Part shown: positions 16,143 to 24,809 of the stretch, in pieces
Numbering within the stretch: the stretch's first letter is position 1
Layout of the letters: the number at the start of each line of letters is the position of its first letter
Assembly (NCBI GenBank): GCA_016342355.1
Contig: JAEINP010000006.1
Span: 1-64,000, forward strand
Length of the DNA stretch: 64,000 nt
DNA from: Desulfatibacillum sp.
GTDB lineage: Bacteria; Desulfobacterota; Desulfobacteria; Desulfobacterales; Desulfatibacillaceae
Direction: 5' to 3'
Position numbers and translations under genes: made by a program
The notes under the pieces: model-generated
Told to the model about the DNA's origin: nothing
The model's input: only the letters and a program-made list of their open reading frames with translations
Databases searched by the model: none

Positions 16143-16652
16143 ATGGGCGTCCATGAGCATAAAAGCCAGGCCCCTGTTTCCGTAAAAGCAGCCATTGTAA
16201 CTGTTTCCACAAGCCGATCTTTGGAACAGGATAAAAGCGGCGCTTGGATTGCGGAGCAGTTGAGGGAACAGGGGCACACGCTGGAGGAACACCTTGTGGT
16301 GCCGGATTCCGCCCCGGAAATCAGAACCACGGTGGAGAGGCTGGCCCGATCGGGGAACCTTGCCGTGGTGCTGGTGAACGGGGGAACAGGCATTACTGCT
16401 TCGGATGTCACCATCGAGGCGGTCCGGCCCTTGTTTGACAAGGAACTCACCGCCTATGGGGTTCTTTTCGCCCAACTGAGTTACGGGGAGATAGGCTCTC
16501 CGGCCCTGCTTTCCCGGGCAACGGCCGGAGTAATAGGCCGTACGGCTGTTTTTTGCATGCCAGGCAGCCAGGGGGCCTGCAAACTGGCTTGTCAGGCCCT
16601 GATTTTCCCCGAAATGGGGCACATAGCCAAACATCTGTTCCAGGACTCCTGA
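16143..16652 (+). CDS. moaB: MoaB/MogA-family molybdopterin biosynthesis protein
   Basis: A 169-residue MoCF-domain protein. Core motifs are VPDSAPEIRTTVERL, LVNGGTGITASDVTIEAV (the GGTG phosphate-binding loop, about residues 79-83) and SRATAGVIGRTAVFCMPGS near the C-terminus. Enzymes of this fold adenylylate molybdopterin before molybdate or tungstate insertion in the cytoplasm. In an anaerobic sulfate reducer this would serve formate dehydrogenases and other Mo/W enzymes. The length fits MoaB. The acidic-tail gene precedes it by 25 bases; no other cofactor genes are nearby. Confidence 0.88.
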   Translation: MGVHEHKSQAPVSVKAAIVTVSTSRSLEQDKSGAWIAEQLREQGHTLEEHLVVPDSAPEIRTTVERLARSGNLAVVLVNGGTGITASDVTIEAVRPLFDKELTAYGVLFAQLSYGEIGSPALLSRATAGVIGRTAVFCMPGSQGACKLACQALIFPEMGHIAKHLFQDS

Positions 16653-16877
16653 TCCCGGAAGCCTTCCCTGCTCCAGTTCTGATCCGCCATCACCCATTCT
16701 AAAAAAATGTTATTCGCTCCTTGCAGCATGCCATGTTTTAAAAACGCATCACAAATCATATCCATCTGTAATCATGTATTATTTTCATATTTAACATGCA
16801 TTTTTTCATGGGTTCTGTCTTGTTGCGGCCTGCTTAAGGTTGTTAAATTTTGCTTGCAATTATTTTTGTCCGAGTGT

Positions 16878-16899
16878 ACAGAATGACAAGTCATTCTGT
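16878..16899. promoter_or_regulatory. perfect palindromic operator, probably for the adjacent TetR regulator
   Basis: ACAGAATGAC-AA-GTCATTCTGT: two perfectly inverted 10-base arms with a 2-base spacer, 65 bases before the TetR-family start. The GAATGA...TCATTC core resembles operators of TetR-type fatty-acid regulators (FadR/PsrA type). Autoregulation is the likely function; direct binding is inferred. Confidence 0.7.
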
Positions 16900-16964
16900 T
16901 TTTCACCCCATGGACTCCCAGCCAATAAACCCTGGCCCGGGATGCCTTGAACAAGGAACCCGCT

Positions 16965-17591
16965 ATGCCCACAATCAAAGAACAAGCATCCGCAGGCAGT
17001 GACCGAGCCGAGCAGAAACGGGCTGAAATCCTGGCGGCGGCCATGGATGCCTTTGCGGAAAACGGATACCACGCCACAAAGATTTCCGACATTGCCGGGC
17101 GTCTGGGCATGGGGCATGGGACCTTCTATCGGTATTTTGAAAACAAGCTGGATATATTTGTTTCGGTGATCGATTTGATCATTGAAAAAATCACATCCAT
17201 TGTGGAGACGGATTATCCGACAGCCACCAACTCCGCTGCGGAGTATCATCAGCAAATCATCCGGTTGGGGGAAAGGATTTTTCAGGTATTCCGGGCGGAC
17301 ATGCGGTTTGGAACTATCCTTTTTTACGAAGCCCTGGGGGTGGATCAGGCCCTCAATAGCAAGTTGGAAACCATGTTGGACATGATCGCCATGGTGACGG
17401 AGCTTTATTTTAAGAACGGGGTGGAAAAGGGTTTTTTAAGACAGGATTTGGACACTCTGGTTTTGTCCAAGGCCATTACAGGGGTATTGGTCGCCGGAGT
17501 ACGAGACGTTTTGGCGGCCAAAGACCCGGAAGCCACAACCAAACGGTGGTCAAAGGCCATAGCAGGCCTGATGATAGGGGGGATGGGATGA
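16965..17591 (+). CDS. TetR-family transcriptional regulator
   Basis: A 208-residue regulator. The start is at 16965 (MPTIKE) with AAGGAA upstream. Residues about 14-62 form the classic N-terminal helix-turn-helix: RAEILAAAMDAFAENGYHAT, then KISDIAGRLGMGHGTFYRYF. The C-terminal ligand domain (about 70-208) has no diagnostic ligand residues. A perfect palindrome (16878-16899) sits just upstream and suggests autoregulation. The next gene downstream codes for an unrecognised polytopic membrane protein and may be a target. The operator resembles those of acyl-CoA-responsive TetR proteins, so a lipid ligand is a possibility only. Confidence 0.85.
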   Translation: MPTIKEQASAGSDRAEQKRAEILAAAMDAFAENGYHATKISDIAGRLGMGHGTFYRYFENKLDIFVSVIDLIIEKITSIVETDYPTATNSAAEYHQQIIRLGERIFQVFRADMRFGTILFYEALGVDQALNSKLETMLDMIAMVTELYFKNGVEKGFLRQDLDTLVLSKAITGVLVAGVRDVLAAKDPEATTKRWSKAIAGLMIGGMG

Positions 17592-17631
17592 CCCGGTCCT
17601 GGCCTTGGGGCCGGTGTCATCTTATAGCCTG

Positions 17632-17659
17632 ATCCGGTAGAACCGGCTTTATTGGTTTT
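17632..17659 (+). terminator. weak terminator-like hairpin after the TetR gene
   Basis: CCGGT-AGA-ACCGG followed by CTTTATTGGTTTT. The stem is only five pairs and the T-run is interrupted. Confidence 0.3.
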
Positions 17660-17737
17660 GAGACAGACCCCATAGGCAGGGGGTGTTTCCTGTTTGGGCT
17701 GAAGTTGGTCAACCACAAACAACTTGGGAGGGAAATC

Positions 17738-18577
17738 ATGGTACAGGTTGATGTTTTTTGGGCGTATGCCTTGGGTGCGGGTTTTGCCTCGGCGGCAGCC
17801 AGGCAATTGAAAGACGAAGACAAACCTTTTACATCAGGCTATTTTGTGTACACGCTGCTTTTTCTTTCGTGTATTTTCGCTCCTTCGGGGATTTATCTAT
17901 TATGGAACTTTCCGGACTGGGAGACCATGCAGGTGGCCAGGTTCCATGGGGATCTGCCTGCCTGGCTTGTGGTGATTTTTTGCGTGACCAACATAACCCA
18001 GGGGATTTTGGGTTTTTGGGTGTCCTATAAGTTTATTCGCATGGGAAAATTCTTTGCCGCCCATATGCAATGGTTTTTGGGGTATTTTTTCATGTTTTTC
18101 ATCCTGCTTCATGGTTGGGACGGAACAGGGTGGCAGCGGTTCTTGTACGATTCCACAGTGAACAATGGGGTGCACTGGTCCCCCGGCGTGCACATGGGTT
18201 GGGGATTTCTCACATCCAATGTTTTCTATACTCTGTTGGGTATGGGACTTTTTGTAGTGCCGGGTCTTGGAATCCCTTGCATCATGTGGATAGCCCAGGG
18301 CGCAGCCCATGATTCCTCTTTGTCCAAGGAGAATGCAAAACAAAGCCCCGTGATGCTGGGCATATGGTTCCTCACGGCCATCTTTGTGGTGAGCCTTTGG
18401 TCGGCAGGCGGCGCCGGTCTTCTTGTTCATTATATAGGAAAGGCTGTCGGCAGCCCGGGCGGCTTCGTGCTTGGCCTGAGTGTTTTTGCGGCAGGTTCCT
18501 ACTTCCTTCTTTTCCGTCCCAACATGCCCGGCTACAAAGTCTTTCAGCATTTATTCATCCAGGAACCCGCTGCATAG
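17738..18577 (+). CDS. polytopic membrane protein of unknown function
   Basis: A 279-residue integral membrane protein, start at 17738 (MVQVDVF) after GGGAGGG. About seven to eight hydrophobic helices: residues about 5-20, 34-56, 73-96, 112-130, 158-185, 212-232 and 250-268. Conserved-looking polar features within or near helices include FAPSGIYLLWNFPDWE, FILLHGWDGTGWQR and HMGWGFLTSNVF, with histidines and tryptophans that could bind a cofactor, but no family was recognised. It follows the TetR gene by 146 bases and ends at a strong hairpin, so it forms its own unit or one with the regulator. Confidence 0.72.
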   Translation: MVQVDVFWAYALGAGFASAAARQLKDEDKPFTSGYFVYTLLFLSCIFAPSGIYLLWNFPDWETMQVARFHGDLPAWLVVIFCVTNITQGILGFWVSYKFIRMGKFFAAHMQWFLGYFFMFFILLHGWDGTGWQRFLYDSTVNNGVHWSPGVHMGWGFLTSNVFYTLLGMGLFVVPGLGIPCIMWIAQGAAHDSSLSKENAKQSPVMLGIWFLTAIFVVSLWSAGGAGLLVHYIGKAVGSPGGFVLGLSVFAAGSYFLLFRPNMPGYKVFQHLFIQEPAA

Positions 18578-18605
18578 CTCCATACCTTTTTGAATGATTT
18601 ACCTT

Positions 18606-18638
18606 AAACCCGGGCCGCTGAGATTGTGGCCCGGGTTT
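18606..18638 (+). terminator. strong hairpin after the membrane-protein gene
   Basis: AAACCCGGGCC / GGCCCGGGTTT, 11 perfect base pairs with an 11-base loop, 28 bases after the stop. The T-run is short (TTT), but the A-rich 5' arm makes it fit either direction. Confidence 0.6.
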
Positions 18639-18746
18639 GATCGTGGCCTTTGAAGCAGTGCACACAAAGCGCCCCCATACTCCTCATTTTAAACCCTTTC
18701 GAATAATGGCTGTCTTTTGCATTCGCCACAGGATCCGGAGACTGGC

Positions 18747-20273
18747 ATGACCGAGAAAAACAACATCGTAGCCGCTTTGACCGATCATGAAACCGACAAA
18801 TACACTCTTTTGGAAAGGGTCCTGGATTTGTCGGAGTTTTTTCAAACCATTGATCAGGCATGGAAGAATTCAGGCAAGGCCAAAGAAAATTTTTCCGTGG
18901 CCATCAAACCCAATATTTCCATGATGCTGCGACGCAATGATGTGGGGACCTATACGGACCCCTTTTTGGTAGTGCACTTATGCAGACTTCTTTTAAAAAG
19001 GGACTACACCAACCTGTGCGTAGTGGAAAGCCAGAATTTGTATGGCAACTGGTTTAAAAACAGAAGCGTGGTTCAGGTTGCAGCCAGAGCAGGATACTTT
19101 GGGGATGTGGACCCGTTGAGTTTGGAGGATGAAGGCTGGTATGATATTCCAGTCCAAGGAGACGGGATAGACGCCAGGGTTCCCTTAATCGATTTGACCC
19201 TGGACACGGTGGAAGGAGATTTGGGAGAGGGAATTGGGACCATTTTATTGCCAAAAACATGGATTGAAGCGGATTTTCGTATCAATTTCGCAAAAATGAA
19301 AACCCATTTTTACTCCTACTACACCCTTGCCATCAAAAACATATACGGTTGTCTGCCGCTCCAGGACAAGGTCAAAAGCTACCATTGCAAACGAGCCGTT
19401 GGGCCATGGACAGCCCGTCTCATAGAAAAATTCCCGGTGCATTTCTCCATCATTGACGGGTTCCAGGCCGCCGACGGATGGTTGGGGGTCAAGATGAAGG
19501 CCATCGCCCGGAAAACCCATACCTTTATTGCCGGGAAAGATATCCAGGCTGCGGACCATTTCGGGGCGACCCTCATGGGTCTTGATCCGGAAAAAAGCAT
19601 CATGTACACCCATTTGGCTAAACGTATTCCGCCTAAACCTTATAGCGAGGCGGGCAATGCCAAGCCGTTCAATCCTTGGAGCAATACCCTGGGTTTGTTA
19701 GTATGGTTATGCGTACTGATTGAATCCAACGCCGATTTTATGGACTGGTGCGGGTCCCTGGCCACGGGCGGCTATGATCCTTGTTTTCCGCACAAGAGCA
19801 GTAATGTCGGGTTATTAAAAAAGATTCTCTTCCTGATCACACTGCCGGTTAACATCTGCATTGACATAGGTTTCTTCCGTCTCAAAGCCCGAATCCTACG
19901 TTTTACAGGCCGATTAAAATCCCGAAAGGAAAAGGCCCCTACCCTCATAAATACGCCTTATCTCCTGTCCCGCCTGCCCCTTTTGTCCACCCGGGACCTA
20001 ATGGCGTTTCAATCTCTCCTGGAAAACTGGCCTCAAAGCGGAGGGGCATTGACAAAACCCAATTTTTCAGGGCATTATTTCATTTTGGATGAAAATCCCA
20101 TCCCCTTTCCGGCTCGATTGACTCCTGCCAACCTGGCATTGGCTGAAATCTGCCATTTTATCAGGGAAAAGGGCCTGGACCCCATAAGCGTGTCCCGGGA
20201 ATTGGGCGCCCTGGCCACTTTCCATGGGGATCTTTTTGCACCGGACACCCAATACGCTCGCTGTTTCCAGTGA
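18747..20273 (+). CDS. DUF362-domain protein
   Basis: A 508-residue cytoplasmic protein; start at 18747 (MTEKNN) with GGAG upstream. The first 320 residues match the DUF362 pattern: VAIKPNISMM, an NLCVVESQNLYGNW segment, FRINFAKMKTHFYSYYTLAIKNIYG and FSIIDGFQAADG, ending HLAKRIPPKP. DUF362 proteins are widespread in anaerobes, often fused to ferredoxin domains; none is present here. The C-terminal 170 residues include a hydrophobic stretch (about residues 355-375) and match nothing I know. Function unknown. The stop overlaps or closely precedes the lnt gene, suggesting co-transcription. Confidence 0.75.
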   Translation: MTEKNNIVAALTDHETDKYTLLERVLDLSEFFQTIDQAWKNSGKAKENFSVAIKPNISMMLRRNDVGTYTDPFLVVHLCRLLLKRDYTNLCVVESQNLYGNWFKNRSVVQVAARAGYFGDVDPLSLEDEGWYDIPVQGDGIDARVPLIDLTLDTVEGDLGEGIGTILLPKTWIEADFRINFAKMKTHFYSYYTLAIKNIYGCLPLQDKVKSYHCKRAVGPWTARLIEKFPVHFSIIDGFQAADGWLGVKMKAIARKTHTFIAGKDIQAADHFGATLMGLDPEKSIMYTHLAKRIPPKPYSEAGNAKPFNPWSNTLGLLVWLCVLIESNADFMDWCGSLATGGYDPCFPHKSSNVGLLKKILFLITLPVNICIDIGFFRLKARILRFTGRLKSRKEKAPTLINTPYLLSRLPLLSTRDLMAFQSLLENWPQSGGALTKPNFSGHYFILDENPIPFPARLTPANLALAEICHFIREKGLDPISVSRELGALATFHGDLFAPDTQYARCFQ

Positions 20274-20323
20274 CCCGGCCCGCCAGCCCTTTTGACGGCC
20301 AAGCCGGAGAGAGGGGTTTTACC

Positions 20324-21904
20324 GTGGCAGTCTTTTTCAAGGAAAGCATCAAGGGTCCCGTGATCCGCGTGTTGGCGGCCATTTGTTCCGGTATCCTCCT
20401 TACAGCAGCCTTTCCCAAGGCCGGCTGGTCCTGGCTGGCTTGGTTCGCATTCCTGCCGTTATTTTTTGCAGTGCGCAACAAGTCATGGTGGCAGGCGTTC
20501 AAACTGGGTTTGATAATGGGCATGGTCCATTATCTGGGGCTGGTTTACTGGGTGGACGGGGTCATGCGCCAGTACGGAGGGCTTTCCTGGTACGCCTCTG
20601 TTCCTTTGCTGTTTTTGCTATCTTTTTATCTTTCCATATACGTGGCTGTTTTTACTGCTTTTACACGCAAGGGACCGATCCAGCCGATGACGCATCTGGC
20701 ACTGGCTCCCGCCTTGTGGGTGGCCCTGGAGTACGCCCGCACTTATTTTTTCACCGGATTTCCATGGGGTTTGTTGGGTCACACCCAATATCAGAATCTT
20801 GAAATAATCCAGATTTCCGACGCAACCGGAGCCTATGGGGTGTCCGCCCTGATTATCCTGGTCAATTATGGACTATATCTCCTTGGGGCATCTTTGTATT
20901 CCGGGACTCTTTTTGGCCCAACCCTGCCCCGCAAGAAAGGCCTGCTTGCCGTGGTGGCGGCTGGCTTGGCCCTGGGAGGGGCCTGGTATTACGGCCAGGT
21001 CAGCGTTCAGGGGTTACAGAATTCTTTCAAGGATTCCCCTTCCCTGGAGGTTGTGATTGTCCAGGGAAATATCGACCAGAATCTCAAGTGGAACCCTGCC
21101 TATCAGGAACACACGGTTAACACTTACGTTCGCCTTACCAAAGGTGCCCTGACTAAAAACACAGAGCTGGTTGTATGGCCGGAAAGCGCCATGCCTTTTT
21201 ATTTTTCCGCCACCGAACCTTTTCTGACGGCGAGGGTTTTGACGGCGGCCCGGGAGAACCATACGTTTTTACTGACAGGCAGCATGTCCTTTGAAAGAAC
21301 GGACGGAGACCCCCTTTTTTATAACAGCGCCTTTTTGATTGGACAAAATGGCAAAATTTTGGGGAAGTATGATAAGGCCCATTTGGTGCCGTGGGGGGAA
21401 TATGTGCCTCTCAAAAAGTACATGCCCTTTATAAACAATTTGGTAGAGCAGGTGAGTGATTTCAGCGCAGGCCGGGAGGGCCAGGCGATTTCCGCCAATG
21501 GCGCCCGTTTGGGGGTGCTCATTTGTTATGAGATAATTTTTCCAGCCCTTGCCCGGCATCAGGTTCTGGAAGGCGCCAATCTGCTTGTGACCATCACCAA
21601 CGATGCGTGGTTTGGCCGTTCCAGCGCACCGTATCAGCATTTTTCCACGGCGGTTTTCCGGGCGGTTGAAAACCACCGTTCTGTTGCCAGGGCCGCCAAC
21701 TCAGGGATCAGCGGTTTTGTGGACCCCACGGGAAAGATCCTGGAACCCACGGAACTGTTTGAGGAGGCGGCCCGCAATGCAGTCTTGCCCATATTAAACC
21801 AGACCACGATCTACACCAGGTACGGGGATGTGTTTTGCTTTATCTGCATGGGACTTGCCCTGATGCTTTTGATTTTTGCACGCAAAAACATGCCTTCCCT
21901 TTAG
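20324..21904 (+). CDS. lnt: apolipoprotein N-acyltransferase
   Basis: A 526-residue inner-membrane enzyme adding the third acyl chain to lipoproteins. About six N-terminal helices are followed by a periplasmic nitrilase-like domain with the catalytic triad: Glu in VVWPESAMPF, Lys in YDKAHLVPWGEYVPL and Cys in GVLICYEIIFP. A C-terminal helix ends the chain. I prefer the GTG at 20324 (GAGAGGGG upstream); a GTG at 20270 overlapping the DUF362 stop would add 18 residues. The window has several lipoproteins (for example 5417-6013 and 26226-27140) that would be substrates. Confidence 0.92.
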   Translation: MAVFFKESIKGPVIRVLAAICSGILLTAAFPKAGWSWLAWFAFLPLFFAVRNKSWWQAFKLGLIMGMVHYLGLVYWVDGVMRQYGGLSWYASVPLLFLLSFYLSIYVAVFTAFTRKGPIQPMTHLALAPALWVALEYARTYFFTGFPWGLLGHTQYQNLEIIQISDATGAYGVSALIILVNYGLYLLGASLYSGTLFGPTLPRKKGLLAVVAAGLALGGAWYYGQVSVQGLQNSFKDSPSLEVVIVQGNIDQNLKWNPAYQEHTVNTYVRLTKGALTKNTELVVWPESAMPFYFSATEPFLTARVLTAARENHTFLLTGSMSFERTDGDPLFYNSAFLIGQNGKILGKYDKAHLVPWGEYVPLKKYMPFINNLVEQVSDFSAGREGQAISANGARLGVLICYEIIFPALARHQVLEGANLLVTITNDAWFGRSSAPYQHFSTAVFRAVENHRSVARAANSGISGFVDPTGKILEPTELFEEAARNAVLPILNQTTIYTRYGDVFCFICMGLALMLLIFARKNMPSL

Positions 21905-21989
21905 AAAACCAGCATCCTGCTTTCAGGCCATGGGAGAGTGCCTGAAAACGGGTTAGACATTTGTTTCCAATACTGCGGGAGGATGATCC

Positions 21990-23483
21990 ATGAACCAAAA
22001 CAAGTTTTATGCTCTGTCTCTGTTTACCCTGTTTGTGTTTCTGCTGATCGCGCCTTGCACTGGCCTTGCTGCGGAGACATTTTCCCGTGCGTTAATGCTA
22101 TCGGAAAGCCGTCAATATTCCTCCGATTGGTATTCTTTTCCAAACGGACATCCCTTTAGCAATGACAACCCGGTCTGGTTCATGACGGCTTATGGCGCGA
22201 CCCTTGGCGATGCGCCTTTTCCCGTGACCCTCAACTCCACTCAAACAGGCCCTGTAACCCTATCCTATCTGGGTCCATGGGGTACGGCATTAAACTTGTC
22301 TGCAACCCCATTTATGCCATCCCCCATTGGAAGTTATAAAGCGCCCGGCGGCGATTGGGAAAATGTGACCTATACCTTCACTGTTGGGGATGCGACAGCA
22401 ACATGGAACTTTCCTGCGGGCTCGCTCCAGCAACTGCCCGCCATAGCCCCTGTTACCGCAACGGCAGGAGAGCACCCTACTTTCACATGGAACGCAGTGG
22501 CAGGAGCAGACGCGTACGATTTTGTCATCCTGGACATAGACTACACGCGCACGCCCCAATTCGCCCGTCCCCTTTTCGTTAGCGCCCCTTTTGCAGATGA
22601 TGGGTCCCCCACCTTTTCCTATACGTACACGGGAGACTTGTTTGCACAGGGAATTGACTATCCGGTTTGGATACGGGCTCTCCAGTTTCATCCCCTTTCC
22701 GGCTCGGACGCCCGTTATCACGAAGAGGTGCTCAACCGCTCCACCCATGTGATGAAGCACAGAGGCCATGCCACGGAAGACCTTTCAACCTGGACACTGG
22801 AAGAAAATGTCGGAGCCAATTTTTATATAGATGACCAGGACAGCGCCCGCTTCTTTTTCAACTGCACGTCCACGGACGGGGCCAATAGCGATGGCTATCT
22901 TCACAAATCACTTCCTCCTGATGCCATTGGAATGATAGCGGATGTCACCGTATTAACCACCACAACCACTGGGAATAGTGAATGGGGCGCTATGGGCCTG
23001 CGCGCAAACCTTGCGGATACGCCGCAAGGCACCATGATATCGGCCCAGATACGGGCAGAGTGGTCAGGCGGAAGCCAGCGCATTCAATGCCGACTAAGGG
23101 AGCACAAGGCCGATGGAAGCGTTTACAGGGACCTTATGAGGGTAAACCAGCATTATGGCTGGACCCACTACCAAACCGTTCCCATGGGCGTCGCTGTGGT
23201 GAACAAATCCGTGGTTTTCTGGGCGGAAGGCCGGGGATTGTTTGCGGTTCCCCTGCCCGATGACGTTATCATGCGAAGCGATGACCCGGCTATTTTTATG
23301 AGCATTGACCCGGGAGCCATGGAAATGTCCGGCATGGTGGACAATGTCCGTGTTGTCACGAAGGATAATCCTATGGTCTTTGGAGCTTTTGACAATGTCT
23401 GCGACATCAACGGCGATGGAAAGATTGGACTGGAAGAAGCCATAGGGGCTTTGCAAGCTGTTTCCGCCGTGGGTCAGCCATAA
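21990..23483 (+). CDS. secreted protein with a C-terminal dockerin-like/EF-hand motif
   Basis: A 497-residue exported protein. Signal peptide at residues 1-27 (cleavage near LAA-ETF). The central region is beta-rich: YSFPNGHPFSNDNPVWF, a fibronectin-like TFTWNAVAGADAYDFVIL segment (about 165-185) and a late jelly-roll-like region. The chain ends with a single calcium-loop unit, DINGDGKIGLEEAIGALQ, 17 residues before the end. This matches one half of a dockerin duplicate (DxNxDGxIxxxE). One copy alone cannot make a canonical dockerin. No enzymatic motif was found. GGGAGGATG lies upstream of the start and a strong terminator follows. Confidence 0.72.
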   Translation: MNQNKFYALSLFTLFVFLLIAPCTGLAAETFSRALMLSESRQYSSDWYSFPNGHPFSNDNPVWFMTAYGATLGDAPFPVTLNSTQTGPVTLSYLGPWGTALNLSATPFMPSPIGSYKAPGGDWENVTYTFTVGDATATWNFPAGSLQQLPAIAPVTATAGEHPTFTWNAVAGADAYDFVILDIDYTRTPQFARPLFVSAPFADDGSPTFSYTYTGDLFAQGIDYPVWIRALQFHPLSGSDARYHEEVLNRSTHVMKHRGHATEDLSTWTLEENVGANFYIDDQDSARFFFNCTSTDGANSDGYLHKSLPPDAIGMIADVTVLTTTTTGNSEWGAMGLRANLADTPQGTMISAQIRAEWSGGSQRIQCRLREHKADGSVYRDLMRVNQHYGWTHYQTVPMGVAVVNKSVVFWAEGRGLFAVPLPDDVIMRSDDPAIFMSIDPGAMEMSGMVDNVRVVTKDNPMVFGAFDNVCDINGDGKIGLEEAIGALQAVSAVGQP

Positions 23484-23507
23484 GATACCACCCCCGGGAT
23501 TATCAAG

Positions 23508-23545
23508 CCATGGAGGGCAATCATGCCCCTCCATGGCTTTTTTTT
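23508..23545 (+). terminator. rho-independent terminator after the dockerin-like gene
   Basis: CCATGGAGGG / CCCTCCATGG, 10 perfect pairs with a 9-base loop, followed by CTTTTTTTT, 24 bases after the stop codon. Confidence 0.9.
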
Positions 23546-23708
23546 AGGTTTTGTTTCCATTCAGGCGGTTTGCTGCTCCCTCAACCTTCTCCCCAGCCTT
23601 GTTGATATCCTTTAATTGATCTTTACAATGCCCTATAAATACGGCATTATGAACCTTTAGTTATCAGGATAAAAAATCTCGGAAACGAGTCTTATATGGG
23701 AGGTTATT

Positions 23709-24807
23709 ATGAGCAGCGAACTGAAACAACATATCAAGGAACTCCACACCAAACTGGGCCAGCTCAAGGAGTATCTTTGACCTGGATAGCAAAAAGCAAC
23801 GCCTTGCCGAAATCGAGTCCATCATGGCCCAGGATGGGTTTTGGGACTCTCCCGAAAAGACCACTGCCATATTGAAGGAACGCACCAGCATCACCACCCT
23901 GTTGGATGGCTGGGACAAACTCTCCGACGACCTTTCCGAAACGGAAGTGCTTTTGGAATTGGGCATGGAGGAAGAGGACAAGCAAACCCTGGAAGAAGTG
24001 CGCCAGCATTTGGCCGCTGCTGAAAAGGGCATAGCCAAACTCTCCTTAAGCCGGATGTTGAACGGCGAGAACGATTCACGCAACGCCATTGTGGCTATCA
24101 ATGCAGGCGCAGGCGGCACAGACGCCCAGGATTGGGCGGAAATGGTGCTGCGCATGTATCTCAGATGGGTGGAACAAAAAGGTTTTACCTATTCCATGAT
24201 AGATTACCAGCCCGGGGATGAAGCGGGACTGAAAGGCGTCACCTTTACCGTGACCGGGGAATACGCCTACGGCTATTTAAAAACCGAGGAAGGAATCCAC
24301 CGGCTTGTAAGGATTTCTCCATTCAACTCCAACGGCAAACGCCAGACCTCCTTTGCTTCAGTATCGGTATATCCTGAAATCGATCAGGAAATTGTAGTGG
24401 AAGTGGAAGAAAAGGACCTGCGCATTGATGTGTTCCGCGCCAGCGGCGCGGGCGGGCAACACGTTAACAAAACCAGTTCTGCCGTGCGAATCCTGCACAT
24501 TCCCTCCGGTATTGTGGTCCAGTGCCAGCAGGAGAAATCCCAGCATCGCAACAAGGATCTGGCCATGAAGGTTCTGAAGGCCCGCCTGTATCAGGCAGAG
24601 CAGGAGCAGCAGAAGAAGATAGTGCAGGATGAATACGAGGCCAAAGGGGACATTGGTTTTGGCAACCAGATCCGATCCTACGTGATCCATCCCTACCAGA
24701 TGGTGAAGGATCACCGCATCAACATGGACGTGGGCAATGTGAACGCCGTGTTGGATGGCGACATTGACCCCTTTATAGAGGCAGTGCTCCTTTCCGGGCA
24801 CAAATAG
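23709..24807 (+). CDS. prfB: peptide chain release factor 2, expressed by programmed +1 frameshift
   Basis: RF2 of 365 residues read in two frames. The ATG at 23709 (GGGAGG upstream) opens a 23-codon frame that stops at an in-frame TGA (23778-23780). The slippery site is the classic one: an internal Shine-Dalgarno AAGGAG, then TAT CTT TGA C. Ribosomes skip one base and continue in the second frame (GAC CTG GAT) to 24807. The product has the RF2 stop-codon recognition tripeptide SPF (RISPFNSN) and the peptidyl-tRNA hydrolysis motif GAGGQHVNKTSS. The frameshift is autoregulatory: scarce RF2 favours slippage at its own UGA. Confidence 0.95.
23766..23781 (+). promoter_or_regulatory. prfB programmed +1 frameshift site
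   Basis: AAGGAG (23766-23771) lies immediately before TAT CTT TGA C. The SD-like spacing, CTT slippery codon and following C match the conserved bacterial prfB signal. Confidence 0.93.
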
Positions 24808-24809
24808 GC

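Noticed and set aside
21919-21945. Hairpin TTTCAGGC/GCCTGAAA between lnt and the dockerin-like gene as terminator or riboswitch
   Set aside because: Eight pairs with no T-run and no conserved riboswitch motif; probably a weak structure only.
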